Positions 23,881 through 38,000 are shown, counted from the first letter of the stretch. The stretch: DNA of 64,000 bases from Marchantia polymorpha subsp. ruderalis (GCA_037833965.1 AP031355.1:11805501-11869500), one strand, 5' to 3'. The notes: generated by a model not told the origin, from the letters alone. Numbers and translations are program-made.

Positions 23881-26800
23881 AAAATTTTACCACAAGTAGA
23901 GTACTGAGAACATCCTCGTTACATTACGTCACGTCCACGAGCGGCTTTGGCCTGCGAAGAAAGAGCCAAATGCTGGTCTCGGGCGTAGAGTAGTGCACGT
24001 GAGGATCATCAATCGGTGTGACAGACGCACATCATACGATACATAAGAGTACTTGTACATTACAGAAGAGTATCACGCTTCCCTTAGCTAGTCGAATAAG
24101 TGGCTGGTGTACATACGCCCACGGGCCTGGGATTCGAACAGCATCTCCGCAGACTGTCGGACTCAAGGCTCTCAGCTCTGTCGACGAAAGAAAGCTGCCG
24201 TTGTCGGCTGTTCACAAATTGTACAGCAGGATTTTAAAATTTACGACCTGTCTTTGAAGACATGTCTACGCTCGATGCCATCGTCAGAGAGGCTCCTGCG
24301 CGATTTCAGCATATCTGTTATGCCACAGATGGTTGGTTCTCTTGACAGTGTTTTCATTCTGAACGATGTTTCATAATCCTTCACTCCCGTCCCTATTTCC
24401 TGACTATGATAGGATATGTGGGCACTGTGCAGTGTGAGGGCCATGGTTTGACCAGTGCTTGTTGGTGAACATTTGTCCTTTGTCTGTGCGTGGTCTCAAG
24501 TTGTTCTTTGATTCAAATATCTCGATGCGGATGAGGATCATAAAGCTCACATTATATGCACGTCTTTCGGGTGGAACTTAAATTACTTTGGAGTATTTTA
24601 GCACTTTTTGACATGAATCCGGCTCTTGATAGGATCGTGAAATTCGGCACATGACACGAAAACTTGAAAGAAACTCCGGGACTGTGTTGACTTGGGAGGT
24701 CAACATTGGGCACAGTACTCGGAAAACGTTTTCACCTTCGCCCCCCTTCTATGCTATACCAGTCGTAGACAGAGGAATCGACAATACAATTAGCACAAAC
24801 CACGAGACTGTGACTTCAGCGCAGACCTGTGTTGAAACAACACGGACACAGTATGGACGCGTTAACGACCAAATGTTAGATTTGAAGCTCACTCCACGAT
24901 CTTATTCCCCTCACGCACTTTTCGTCGAAGCTGGCAGGGTCCACTGTTGAGGATTCGCTAAAATTCCAGTCTTTGCGGAAGCCGTCATGGGCAAATCCTA
25001 GGCCTGGAGAGTTCTGCGCTTTTTACTGTATGCATGAAGTTGATTTCCTCCGGATATCGCGATCCCTATGACGCGGCTAGGACCGAACACACATTGTTTT
25101 TGCAACTGCATGGTGTCTACTTGCTACTGACAGGTTCTGACAAGCCACGGGGTAGTAGTGAAATTGTAAGATTTTCTTGACACTCTAGATTACGAATTTG
25201 TCGTAGAATGTCGCCTCCCTCCAGGTTTAGTTATCCGATCTGTGTGTTGCACCTGTAAGCCAAGCATTTTGTCATCAACTTTAAAAGAAAAGGTGATTTT
25301 GAGGTTGCAAATTGGTTGAAGCTAAGAAGTTGTTCTCAAAGTCTGGACGAGGTTCTAAGATCGTCTAGTGAGAAACTCCTCCTTCCTTTGTGTATGAGTG
25401 ATCATCCTCGAATGGACAAAAAGGCTGAAGTAGTATTAAACGATAGCTTTTTATTATGTATCCGCACATATGTCCACATATGACATCGGGTGACCAAGTA
25501 TGATCCACTACTTGGCGCATTTCGTTCACCCGTATAATCACAACGAGGATGTACATCTCAACGTGAAGGGATGGAGAACAACTGGTTGTGTTCGGAGAGC
25601 GTTGCGGTGCAAAAAGCTTAGGCCGTAAGGTTTCGTGTAACAGATACGGACAAATGCAGAGGGGACAGTGCCGCTCGAACTCCGGAGCTTTGGGCGGTTC
25701 CATGACTGGAGGGAGAGTTATGCACGAGGCTAGTGTCGTTCACGGTTTACGAGTAAAGAGAGGGGGGTGAGGGGGGGAGGGGCCAAGCGGAAGAGCCCAA
25801 TCGAGCCGTACAATGGGGACGGGAAAACCGTTTACTTCGTGGTGACTTTCACAGGATCCGCTGGTGTGCTCTGACACACTGCGTCCAGTAGATTCTGTCG
25901 GTGCGGTGTTGATCCAGGCCTACAGCTTTAAGCTTGGACGGCGTAGACTCGAAAAGGCGCACTTTGATCCTGTGGGTCGAAATCGACATACGCAGTGACA
26001 ATACTGCCATCGAAAGGCCCGAGGCTCGGTGCTTCTCGGCATCTATGGCTTTCGCGTGGCGAAATGCTCCCGGAAATATCAGACAGACTTTCTGTGTTCC
26101 CCCGTCACGTCGCTGGCCTTTTCGCAGGCATGATCGAGCTGTCATAAATCCACACACAAAAGCAAAATGATTGGCTCATTGGCCGACGTTGTCGACTCGA
26201 GCTATAGCTTCGCCTTCCACGATCAATCATGCTGGCAGCGAGGGCCGACTCTGAAGATCGGCAAGAGTGCGCTCTCGAGAGAGTCAGCCCACAGTGCGAG
26301 CAACTGCGCAGCCACTCGACATCCAAAAAGCGCAAGCCGAGGGCGGTAGGAGTCAAGAGTCGAGCTGACTGTACCGAGCACCCAACCGAGAGTCCGACAA
26401 ACTCCCATTCAAATTCCTCGATCCTCGTCTCTCTTTTGCCAGTGGGACCTCGACTCGCCTGTTGATTACAGAATCCGAGCTGTTTCGAGCTCGAACGTAA
26501 ATGGAAAGACCCGAGTGAGCGCTTGTCTCCTTTTCTGAGTATTCGGAGATCTTATTGAGCGCAGAGATGAGCCATCCGGTCGAAAAGGAGAACAGATTTT
26601 GCGGGTACATGAGACAAGCGCATTACTTCCATGGCCTGACCCGGCCAGCCCTCGAGAGCTTGCCCCATGGGAAAAGTGTTATACCACGGGGAGTGACCGA
26701 TTTCTTATCAGCCATGATAGCATAGATATTCTTCCTCTTTCAACTTGATTTGAGTCCACAGGTGCTTGTATTTTAATTTTTATGTCAGAAGCTGGGACAG

Positions 26801-27843
26801 TTTGCTGCGCTCTGGCCATCTTTCCAGCCCCAAATATGCGGACTAGGTAAGGCCAGGCAGATCAGATATCATCATGGACGAAAGAATCGGGATGAGTTGA
26901 TGAGAACAGATTGAGCAGGAAATCCTCGACCAAGAGGGCATGAAGGCCTTTACCGCAATCTCCATCGAGACTTTCTCCCCACTGAGAAAGAGAGACCTTG
27001 GGCAAGGATACTGAAATGTCTGAACCGAATAGCCATTAACTGTGGTTCTTCTCTTTCTGGTGCTTTCTGTTCCATTTTAGCATTGCCGCTTGGGAAGATT
27101 CCTGGGGCTCAAAATCAAATTTTATCCGATCAGTCTCACCTCTTCAACCGTGAAGACGTTTCGGGCTTGATCACAGTGGCGAAGAGGTTTATGGATTCCT
27201 GACCCGATCCATTCCTGGTTGTCGATTGACAGTCTCTCGTTCGTTCTCGTGGGGTTTGATGCTTCCCTACAGACCGAGCAGGTTTGGATTCCTCTCCCGC
27301 AGACAAAGATGATATCACAACAAGCCTCTCAGACATGCTCCATCCTTCGTCTGCCCCGCCGCCTCCAGATTATCGGCCATTACGTTCCGGACAGGCGATT
27401 AGGTGCCACGAGGGTCGGAGCTGGGGCGAATGTTGTCGGCTGAGCGAAGTCAATCTACTGCGGCCGATGATGATTGGCGGGCTCGTCCTTGGCACTGTTT
27501 CTGTTTCTGTGACGTGTCGAGAAGTCGGTGCTCTGTGTGAAGCTTCTGTGACGAATGATGGAAGAGGTTGACTCGTAGTGCAGAATATTTCAGCAGTTGG
27601 AAGGTTCATGGTGGGCGACTCTGTTTCTCTCCATCTCCGCCTTCTTCTCTCGAAGTGAGGGCATCTCTCGGACCCAGCCCTCGTGATTTATAGGCCCGCT
27701 CCCTGCATTCTGCATTCGTTTCGCTTGAAGCACTGACAGCAATGAAGATATCGTCGCTCGTTTCCTCCGTAATGACGATTGCCGCCTCCGGACGAAATTC
27801 GCTCTGCACGTTAACACTCCTCTTTACTTTAATCCAGAGCCGA
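23881..27843. other. No recognisable gene
   Basis: Mixed-composition DNA with overlapping open frames of 60 to 110 codons on both strands (for example 24651-24950, 25365-25703, 26105-26610, 27136-27905). None has recognisable motifs or consistent splice structure. Confidence 0.45.
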
Positions 27844-27907
27844 GCGACGGACGGCCTTCCAGTGGGCTCGTTGAAGTCTTCGCACTCATAACTCTCGGAC
27901 CTCAAAA
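27844..27907. repeat. 64-bp direct repeat, left copy
   Basis: It begins gcgacggacggccttccag and recurs at 28833-28896 with about five mismatches. The two copies bracket an AT-rich block. Confidence 0.9.
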
Positions 27908-28832
27908 CCTATTTAATAAACATTTCATTCTTTCATGTGATCATTTTACACGTACCTAATCAGGATATGAACGTAATTAGAGTATATATATATATATATA
28001 TATATAAATATAAACCAAATAACTTCATTATTCTGTGAAGAGTTTATTTATAAAAAATAGGAAAAAATTCTTTAGAAAAATATTATTATTCCAATATTCA
28101 TATTTTTCAAAGGACTGTACTGTAACTAAGCTTTATCTATTTGTTGCAAGAATTTTCCATATATTTGTGGCTGAAACATATTAAGAACAGATTCTAGGCA
28201 AATATGTAACAATAAGTTAACATATATTTATCATACTTACAATGCCACAACTACTGTGTTTACATTTTTGTTCAATGTTTACCTGAATATGCATTGTAAA
28301 TGTTGGTTAGTCAATGTTGAAACAAACAATTTATAATATTTGTTTAATATTAAAAATACTATTATGAATTTCAATTATTATTTTTGAATTTATTTTTTAG
28401 ACATATGTTAAATGAATGAAAAAATTGTTATCAAGATCACCTAGAATTTATCGGAATAACATGCGTTATTTTTTGAGTATAATTATCATATATGAAAACT
28501 TTAGAGAACGGTTACTTGGCCCTCAATTAAGGCTAATTAACCCTCAAGGCTAATCTTTGATTGGTAAATGGAAAGCTTATAGTTTACTCGGATGAGTAAC
28601 AATCAATGTATGACACATCAGAGTATTTTTTGATTGGTAAATTTAGAGTTATAGTTTACAATCAGGATACGGTGTAGGACAAATCAGGGAATTGAGTATA
28701 CTAGGGTGAGGTATAACTAGCACTTCCTAAACTTTAATCCTTATATCCATCGTGATAAATTTAAAATTCTGTAGAAAGATTAAATTGGTATAACATTCCA
28801 TATAGCTATTACTAACAATAAGTTTCATACTT
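27908..28832. other. AT-rich block between 64-bp direct repeats
   Basis: The sequence drops sharply to very high AT content. It contains a (ta)n microsatellite at about 27982-28005. It also has a diverged tandem pair of about 70 bp at 28557-28700 that shares ttgattggtaaat and ttatagtttac. No open reading frame is supported. It may be an inserted or expanded element. Confidence 0.6.
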
Positions 28833-28896
28833 GCGACGGACGGCCTTCCAGTGGTCTCATTGAAGTCTTCGCACTCATAACACTCGGACTTCAAAG
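28833..28896. repeat. 64-bp direct repeat, right copy
   Basis: Counterpart of 27844-27907. The normal base composition resumes immediately after it. Confidence 0.9.
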
Positions 28897-31800
28897 CTCC
28901 AACCTCGGTCAGCTCTTGGCCATGGGGAAAGAAGTATCTGCGGCGTGGTTCTTACGCAGATAGATATGATCTCCACGGAACATCGATACGACTTACGGTC
29001 GTCAGCTTTTGGTAGTGGGTCCAAAATGAGGCACTAAGCACGGGTTCTGAAATCAGGCCAAAGGTTAATTAGTAGTGGCTGGTGCAAGATCCTCTATTGC
29101 TGAATCGTGACATCTCTCATATCCCTGGTTTGAGTCATCGAAAAAGTGCAAAGCAGAATTGCAAGGTCTGGAAGTAATTGCAATTTTCAACTGTCGTGAT
29201 CTCCGTGGAAAACAGAGACAATGACGATGAGCAATACAGGGTTGGCATTTCCAGTCCGCGGTCTCTCGAGGTAGAGGATTCCATCATTTGGATTGAACGT
29301 CGATGGATTGATCGACAACTCCTGCGTCGAGAAGACCGAATTCCGTTGACCGGGGGTCAAAAGTCGCCTCTCCGTTATCCTCATGGCCGCCGGAAAGCTG
29401 ACAGCTCGTCTACGTGGCACATCCACGTCACTCGGGCCTGAAATAGGATACGCACGCCTGGCTGACGTGTCCTGTAAACCCTAAACACGAATCCTGAACC
29501 GTACTTTAATTAGAGTGCGGATCCCTGAGGGACAAGGCCGAAGGCGCAGATCTGACCAACAGAACATGCGCACAATTTCGTGAGGATGCGATTTGGAGGA
29601 ACTCGGCTTTGCCCAAATGCACTTTCCTCTCTCGTTCTGCTCCATTAGCATCGGCGACAGAAAGGCACTTCGATAAGATTTCATCTTAATGTTGCTCACC
29701 TCTGGATGGATGCTAACGTCCTTGCAAAGTGCCGAGGACCGATCTGGCTGGTTCTCTCTGTAACAAGTCTCAGCAATCTGTCAAAGATGGGAATCCGAGT
29801 CCCTATATGAACCGATAAATCATCCATCACTGCTTACTGCCCCTCAGACTCAGTCTGCACATAAAACCGGAAGCTAGCTCGGTTGGAGCAAGTTTACAAT
29901 TAGTACATACACCACTTCAGTATCAAGATCAAACGAAAACAGGCTCATCAGCTAAAATCGGGTGAAATTCATTCATATCGACAACCTAGGCCCTGGCATT
30001 TTCGTGTTTTTAACCTCTGCTACTGCAACAGCAGGTTTCAGGTTCAGAGTCCTGCCTGACTTACAACAAATTTCCAGTTAGTCTTTCGAAAGGAAAGGGC
30101 CACATGGATGAATAAATACTTGTAGACTTTATTCAAATCCTTCTGTGACATGACTAAAATTTCAAACCATTTCAAGCGGAATTTCATTCCTATATTTGGC
30201 TGTTTTACAGACCTGGACAGCTTGATGCTGCGCTTCTGCTCTATCTGCCCTAGACCGTATACTGGTTTCTGTCCCTTAGAGCTTCTGATTCTAAGGGACA
30301 TTCGATCTTCCTAACTGCGCTACCACCCCAGGCTCTCCACACCTGCCTCACCAAGCAAGAATACGTCTGGCAGCTCTTCCTGCAACACTCGAGCCTCATC
30401 GGAACGTGCAAGCAATGCCCATGAATGAAACTGAGTCCTGCGCACCAAAGCCGCCATGCCAGAGTCGATTTTGGATAAAACAACAACTGCGAAGAAAGAC
30501 TATTTTACATACTCATTTTAGCGCATTGCTTGTTGCATCACACGAGTTCTTAAATATTTTCTTCAATAGGCAGCGAAGGTCTTTGCTTTTGGTGATCATT
30601 CTTTATTTTCTTCGTCTGTCGGGACTGCAACGGGAGACAAATTGATTGCTCACTTCTGGAAGACGTCTGCCGTAAGAAACCTATGGCCCACTTTGGTTCC
30701 AGTTATCCCTGATGCTTTCTTTTCATCGCGTCATGGCAATCCACTACACGATGAACACAGCATCGAACACTCAACCCTGTAAAAAAATGCTCTTGATGTT
30801 TGCACTTCATGAAAAGGTCGATTGTGATAGAGCATCCAAGTCACGACCAACCACTGTTGGTACTGCATATCCTACTTTTATAAGTCGTTCAATGAATCTA
30901 TTCAGAAGTTGTTCGGATTAGTCGGTGGTGGGTCTGGATGATGAAGTTCTTCTGGATTAGTACAACCTGATATCAGTTCTTTGTATCACTTGAAATCCTC
31001 TGCCCTTGACCTAACCAGCCAAGTATTCAGTTCTTTTATCACCTGTGGTGGTACACTTCACAAGATACAAAGCCCGACGATTGAGTAAGACCGAAACTCT
31101 TTTGTCTCTCAACAGCAGACTTAGGAACATGGAATCGACTTGTTTACACTTGTTCATCTTGTAGCTGTTTCAAGTGACGATGACTGGATGAATCTTAATG
31201 AAGAATGTGTGAGTTGTGAGCATCAAGTCAGTCACCTTCAATGAAACTCATCTGAGGTAGTTCAGCTCCCTTCAACACATTCGAGATTGGCTCAAGGGGA
31301 ACAAGAGATGACAATCTCGTCCTAAAGATTCGTAGGGTGGAAGAAAAATTGCACGTCTTCTATGTACGCAATGTGTTTTTTGTCTTAGGTTCTAATGCAA
31401 CCCCGAGAATATAGTAGCCAGAAAGTAAGAACAGTAAGTGATCAGACCGATCTGTCACCTAGAAAAGGTCAATGGCGTTGGCTGTCTACAGCCTTCTTCA
31501 TGTAGATTCAGAAGAATATTGTATCAAAACCTGACAAGTTCTTCCAGTGGACGTCGATACCCGTCTGACCTACTACAAGCGGTTGCCTGGACTCTGACAG
31601 TCTCAGAGAGAAACCGTGTCGCTCACAGAAGGGAAATTCTACGTGAGCGTGCACCACATGGATACCGAACCCTAGAAGGATGAGGGGATCCAAAACATCT
31701 AAAGAATGAAGACAAGGACTTCTCTTGACATCGAGCATAATCATTTTCTAAACCAACCCAGATTTGCTATATGATGCCGGGAAATACTACAATGTCGGTG

Positions 31801-33195
31801 ATCTTCTCTTTACCTCAGACTTCGCGTCCATTTCTGATGACAGCAGCTATGGTTTTACATGATTCTGTTTTGATGTCATTGTAGTGATTGCTGTCACGCA
31901 AACGGCTGTAGTATCATTGCGGTACTGTCCAGCACTCTGGTTGTTGACGCAGCCCCCGGCCTTAGAGCGCTTTTCTAGCAGGCAACATAGCTGGTAACAT
32001 ACTCCGTGCAAACAGTCTTTGGATGCAGCCCTAGGGAGATTTTGTTCTAACAAGCTAACAGTAATCTTTTCGGGGAAAGGGAACATTCCATGGCGGTCCG
32101 GTTATCCTCTGTGACTCGTAGACAGTGAACCCAGCTTGGATTGATATTCTCTTGCCACCTGATCTCGTGCTGTGTAATGTTTAAGAAACTCAATCTTCCC
32201 GGTCCTTGGATCGGCACCAATTATAACCAGATATTACCAGATTTCTATCTGCACTCCCACGGGTTCGACTGGCAACATGTCTACAATAGGGTTGGCTTCC
32301 CTCACAACCTTGTTAATGAGTTTGCGTGAGATCGACAACGCTTTTGACTACGCTTGACAGGCCTTGGAACAGGCCGTAGGACAACTGTCATGAAGCAAGT
32401 ACGGTACAAACTTCTGAATAACAGTAAGGAATCTGTAGCAAATGTCAGGAGAGGTCCAGCCAGGCTGTGCGAAAACTTCTCGAACTTCAGAAACGCGCAC
32501 AAGAGACATGCGGCAGAGTGATGTACGACTCCCGAGAGTATCTTGAAAGTCGAGAGGATGGGTAGAATAGTAGATCGGAAGCATTCAGAAATGGGTCCTC
32601 GTCCTTTTCCTTGCATGAGGTACTCTGTAGAGTAGTGAATCCATACTGCAAGTAAATCTCTATATACTGACCACAGCCATGTTATGAGAGCCTCGAGTTA
32701 TCGGAAAGTACGTCAGCTTGATCAAATAAATATAGTACATGACCCCAGGGAAATCTGGCTCGCGCTCAGTACAAGAGTGTGAGTGCTTTCAAGCATCCCA
32801 TCAACTTACCCCTTTCGTTCCTAAATTGACAGTGAGGGGAAGGGCAACAAATTCCTCGTAGAACTATTAAACAAAGAATGCCGGCCTACTCAGACACAAA
32901 TTTGTTCCTGAGGAGCCTGGGCGGCAGAACACTTCAGCAAATGCACAACCTTAAATTTACGAAGACTGTGCTAGCTGTGCTATTACACGCTCGACGCAGA
33001 GAAGCATGGACGCTCAGACGTTGCACAGCTTGTATGACCTTCAGGGCTCAAAAGACCACGGGATCTTCAACAATAGGACAAGTCTGGTTGAGACTCGAAT
33101 CACCTGCACAGCTCGAAAACTTCTGCCACCCTCTGGAAGGAAATTTCTAAATCATAAAAAAATGGAAGTCTTCTTCTCGATCTCTGAGTACGAAA
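28897..33195. other. No recognisable gene
   Basis: Scattered open frames below 105 codons occur on both strands. A few minus-strand ones (31508-31744, 31847-32086, 32348-32584) look protein-like but match nothing I recognise and do not splice together convincingly. Confidence 0.4.
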
Positions 33196-35049
33196 CTACA
33201 GCCTCCTAGGTAGCGTTGATCCGAACTCTTCACGTGCTTTGAGGTCGTAGATACTCTTTAAGAGGGAGTACATTGTGTGGGCGTGCAATCCTCGGTAGAA
33301 GATCCTCATGTCGTTCTCGTCACTCCGGGAACAGGGCAGCTGTACATTTTGCAGGCACTTCATGTTGAGCACCTTGATCAGAAACGGCCGTAAACCAAAT
33401 TCGAAGTCCTCAATGACCAGCTGATTTGAAGTCCAGATGATGTTCAGAGTTTTGAGTTTGGGGCATTTGGCAATCACTGCTCCTGCATCCTCTGTAAGCC
33501 AATCCTCATTGCATATGTACAGGGCCAGCGAAGAGAGAAGAGGCAGGACGGTGATGTCTTCAAGAAACGAGAGCAGGACGTTCTTGGGAACTCTGGTGGT
33601 GAATGTTATAGACAGGGAAGGAAGCGTAGAAGACAAGGTCAGGAATCCTAGAGATGAGGGGCACCAATTCTGAATCACTATTCCAAGATGCTTCAAGCTC
33701 GGACACGACTCCAGCCACGGCTCTGAAAATACTTCGGCTTTGATATTGCTCGTGAGAGTCAAATCCAGACGGTGTAAATGGGGCCATCCGCTCAAACCAG
33801 ATAGAGAATCCACAGAATTATTGACCATCAGCCGTAGAGCAGTCAGGGAGCGGGACATGGGCTTGATGGCATTCAGCATTGCTTTCAGTCGAATTTTCAG
33901 AAAGCACAAGGACAGAGAAGTCAACGTAGCTGCTTGAGCAACCTGCGCTAGTCCCCTATCAGTGACCCGCTTGCAGTCCAGAATTCGAAGAGTGGTGAGT
34001 TGAGGGCATGCGTTGACCGCATTCAGAAGGTCCTGATCGCCTAAGCTCTCACATGATCCGAAGGTGACTTCAGTCAGGTTCTTGCAGCTCAAAATGCCTC
34101 GAATTTCCGTGTCCAAGAAGTACAACACCAACGAGCGGATGTTCGCTCCCATGCCTAAGAGACAGTCCATGCGCAGACCTGTGATCGACGAAGGGATGTG
34201 TCCGAGGGATAAATGGAGCTGTATATCAGGGAACTCTGCCACCATTTTTACAAGCGTCTGAAGGCATCGTCGGGCACTCTCGGCTCCAAAGTCGCGCTCC
34301 GAACCTATGTACAGGAACAGACGTAGCTTCCTAAGGTTTCTACAATGGTTGGCCAGAGTCAGAAACCCCTTTCCCGTGAATTGGCGAAGATGGATGGTGA
34401 TGCACAAGGACTCGAGGCGAGTGCACGCCTTGGCTACAATCTCCAAATCCAGATCCTTCCAGACCGGAATTGTTTCGAGGTTTAACGACTGCAGTTGTAA
34501 AGATACAAATTTGCTCATAGTCAAAGTCAGGTTGTCGCACGACAGATTCCGGGCGTCCAAATCCTTGATGCGCCTGAAAGTCTCCAGCACCGTCTGCAGC
34601 TGCGGGTGCGTCTGGACATCGCCTCGGTTGACGAAGGCCAGATTTTCAACATGTGGCCAGATCCGGCCCAGGATTTTGATGCTCTCATCATTCACTGTCA
34701 TCACCTTCAGATTGCGCACATGCGGGAACGCCCTGGCCAGCCGCACCTGGTGGATCTTTTCGGGCGGAAAGCAGGGTACATCGCTCGGGAGAAGGGTCAA
34801 TGTCGATAAATCCAGATTGGTCACGAAACTGAAGCACCTCGGCACCAGACCCAGGTGCCGCTGGAGGCCGCGCAGAGCCAAGCTCGTCCTCGACTGCCGT
34901 TCATGAAGTCGAAAGGCTCGGCACACTTCGGACGTGCGGTTTCTACAGGCCACCGACTGAATCATGGACAGTATGTAGGCGATGGTCGTCCACGGCAGAA
35001 CGGCAATCGATGGCACTCCAGTGCGGAACGGCTGCACGCCTATCATCAT
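33196..35049 (-). CDS. F-box/leucine-rich repeat protein, intronless
   Basis: A single uninterrupted frame of 617 residues starts at tandem ATG codons and ends in TAG. The N-terminus carries a divergent F-box (about residues 18-60, LPWTTIAYILSMI and VCRAFRLHE followed by RTSLALRG). A long array of degenerate leucine-rich repeats covers most of the rest. The repeats at about 318-385 are of the Cys-containing type found in FBXL proteins (SCKNLTEVTF, LRILDCKRVTDRGLAQV). Such proteins normally act as substrate receptors of SCF ubiquitin ligases: the F-box binds SKP1 and the LRR solenoid binds the target. Hormone-receptor residues of TIR1 or COI1 could not be assigned, so no specific pathway is claimed. 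Absence of introns could reflect retroposition or the normal structure of a lineage-specific family. Confidence 0.85.
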   Translation of the reverse strand: MMIGVQPFRTGVPSIAVLPWTTIAYILSMIQSVACRNRTSEVCRAFRLHERQSRTSLALRGLQRHLGLVPRCFSFVTNLDLSTLTLLPSDVPCFPPEKIHQVRLARAFPHVRNLKVMTVNDESIKILGRIWPHVENLAFVNRGDVQTHPQLQTVLETFRRIKDLDARNLSCDNLTLTMSKFVSLQLQSLNLETIPVWKDLDLEIVAKACTRLESLCITIHLRQFTGKGFLTLANHCRNLRKLRLFLYIGSERDFGAESARRCLQTLVKMVAEFPDIQLHLSLGHIPSSITGLRMDCLLGMGANIRSLVLYFLDTEIRGILSCKNLTEVTFGSCESLGDQDLLNAVNACPQLTTLRILDCKRVTDRGLAQVAQAATLTSLSLCFLKIRLKAMLNAIKPMSRSLTALRLMVNNSVDSLSGLSGWPHLHRLDLTLTSNIKAEVFSEPWLESCPSLKHLGIVIQNWCPSSLGFLTLSSTLPSLSITFTTRVPKNVLLSFLEDITVLPLLSSLALYICNEDWLTEDAGAVIAKCPKLKTLNIIWTSNQLVIEDFEFGLRPFLIKVLNMKCLQNVQLPCSRSDENDMRIFYRGLHAHTMYSLLKSIYDLKAREEFGSTLPRRL

Positions 35050-38000
35050 GATGTCACGCCAGCAAGCTCGACCTGCGGCTGATAATGGAAGACCATTAAC
35101 TTCTCCCCTTCCTCTGGCTTGCTGCCATTCTTCTTCTTCGGCGCAGCTGCTCCGAAACCTAGCTCCTGCTGCTTCTTGACTTCGATCATTTGTCAGTCCC
35201 TCTGTTCCTTTCTCGCTGCTGCTGCTGCTCGTCGGGCATCCAGCATGTACAGTCTCGAGCTCCGATCATCGCATGACATACAACGTTGTCGAAATACAGA
35301 GCGGAGACAGTCCATTGACCCAAGTTACCCGACTGGACTCTCAAGGTCGATTCTATACCCAAGGACAGAGCGGACCTGCCTTCTTCGACATTATACTCCC
35401 TCCGTGCCTGCCCTCCTGTTGATGCTAAAATGAAGGACCAACTCGCAGGCAGTATTCCATGAGCACTTCTAGCACCCGAGCGCGGAAAAGACACCCCTCT
35501 GGCCTCTGCTAAGATCCTACCTCCAACACAAAGGAACACACTAAAGACACAAAAAAATGCTAAGAGGAGATTCACAACTTTTTATAAAGCACAACAATCT
35601 GGGTTCTAAGTGTTTGACCCAAAGGGTGACTTGCTTGCAGGTTTTGTACTACTACTGATTAGTTGTTCTCACACACCAACATCGTGGGGCTCGACTACGG
35701 GGCGGGACCCAGGGGCGAATGGCAGGTGCAGGTGCAGCAGTACGGGACAAATTCTCAAGCGCACGCACACACACACAGCAATGAATTGCCGAGTAACGCC
35801 AATCTGAACCTGCGAGTCTTAGACAGATAGCGTCATGTGTAGCATAGCATATTGTTATCCTATTTCCAAACGAGGTTCGAACGTATGTTGCCCAAAGTTT
35901 TCCGGACTGAAGGCGTGCCAGGCAAGCCAATTAAGTTTCCCCAACTGCGCTGGACTGCGATTCTCAGTGTTCGGAATTTGCCCCTACGGTTACTCTGCTC
36001 TGAGTCCACAACAGAACTCTTGCTCCATATGCAGATGCTCCTCCCGCTAGAAAATATGCTTTTATAAGGAAAAAAAAAACTTGCCGGACCTGATGATTAG
36101 GCGTGAATAGGAGCATTCTCCTCACCTGAATCGCATCTTCCTGCACTGTTTACGGCAACCCGGGCCACACTTCAATCGCAAGCGTTAGAATCCGACTATG
36201 CGAGTGCTTCGAGAAGTGCGTGTCATGAGTACGTCATTATCGGCAGCAGGGACGTAAATCCAACGTCAAATTTTCTAATCGGCTTCACGTTCTCCATCCT
36301 CGGAAAGCATCTGAGGCAGGCAGAGAGGGGGGAAAAGAGGATGAGGAGGAGCTCAATTCACCACTCCTGGAAAGACACTGCAGTGTGGCTGTCAACACCC
36401 TCATCCATGTGACATGGACGGATCCTGACGGTGACAAGCAAAGCTGTCAGTATCCTCGTCCAGATCAATTTGTGCCTTGCAGATTGCAGGGTTGCATGTC
36501 GCTGCTGTTCCTGCTCGAGAGTCCCGGTAATGGGAAGCTTCGTGCATGGCGGTGAGCCATAGTTGGAAGCCCACATGGTAGAAGGAACGAGCAAGTACAG
36601 TATACTGCGATATTGTGAATAACTGACCTCCAACAATCTTGGGGATCTCCCCGATTGTCTTTGTCGCTTTTAGCCGGAAATAGAAACTCTTAATTACACA
36701 CCTAGTAGAAAAAAACCAGGGCGTCTACTGCGGGTGACATCTGGCCCAAATGCAACACATGATTCATGTGATGACTTTTCTCTTGCTCTCTCTTTCCCTT
36801 TCTCCATCTGGCTGGGGACTCACAAGGCGGAGAGGGCACTGTAATTGGCACGATGCATACCAGGAGTCGCCCTCTCCTTGATTGCGTCAGATTGCTGGAA
36901 CCTAGACCGCACATAATCCGCAGGGTGTCTTGATCTAAACTGGACTCATGAAGCACTTTCTAAACTGTAGTGGAGCTGCAGCCTAAAGATTCAGAGAATT
37001 CTGAATTTCGTACTGGAGCTCTTGTCATTCGAATTGTACATCTGGCATGATCCCCCGAATCTGAGGCATCTACCTGACGCGGAGGATTAATTCTAGCCAT
37101 GCCTTTATCCGACAAGAGGCCCTGTACAGTTCACAAGCTCCTGTAGTTTTGATGGTATTCTTTGTAAGTCCTTCAGCCGTTCTTCATACAGTATTTTAAG
37201 TCCCTCAGAGCTGTACGACTACAGGTTGAGGCATGGAGGAAGTGCACCAACAAGAGAATGAATGAATGTTTGCTACTGAAGGTGGTAGGCAGGGATGATG
37301 TTCCGAGCTACTGAAGGATATCTAGGAACGAGGAGTAAGGCTCCAAAGTACTGAACCCCAAAAGGAGAGTGTAATCATTGTTGTCAAGTACGACCTTCAG
37401 TTCAAAACTTGGGACTTGAAATCACAACGCTTGGTCAGGAATATGATAGCTTATCCTCCGACTCCTACAGCTATCAACCTCTCGTTGTACCGAAGTGGAA
37501 TGTTTTGCAATGCGATGTTACGTGGTCACGGCACACTATCGCTTTTTCATCCTGGGAAATAGTGCAGCTTTAGATCTTTAAATCCAGGAAAAATGTCACC
37601 ACATTCTCCTGGCTTTGACTCTCAAATCTGAAAAGACTAGAACATCCCTCCTCTAGAGGAATCAACAAATCTTTCATCTCCTGGATTGAGGAATTTGGGT
37701 GTTACTCAAAGCAACAGTACAGTACGTATGAGATCGGGAAGACATTCCGCTTTCACACCACCAGTGCCGATTCTGGAAATTTGCAACCAATTTCGAAAGG
37801 CAATTCGGGACTGGAACTGGAAGAGCCCGGAAAATCCCTTTTCTTAAGCCGACCGCCACCGCGACTCAAAAGAACCAGCAAAATGTGAGGAAACTTCTTC
37901 ATGAGAAGGCATACGATCAATCACAGTCGTACTCCAGAACGCTGCATACACGATTCTGTACAGTTTGCCTTCGCAGGATCCCTGCTACCGTAGAGGGCTG

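Noticed and set aside
24120-24170. gggattcgaac resembling a tRNA T-loop on the minus strand
   Set aside because: No cloverleaf with acceptor, D and anticodon arms could be built around it.
29461-29500. gtaaaccctaaacacg resembling telomeric repeat
   Set aside because: Only one partial unit; not an array.
35186-35575. Minus-strand frame beginning with a signal-peptide-like stretch upstream of the F-box gene
   Set aside because: It starts at GTG and has no upstream ATG. The remaining sequence matches no family, so a secreted protein cannot be supported.
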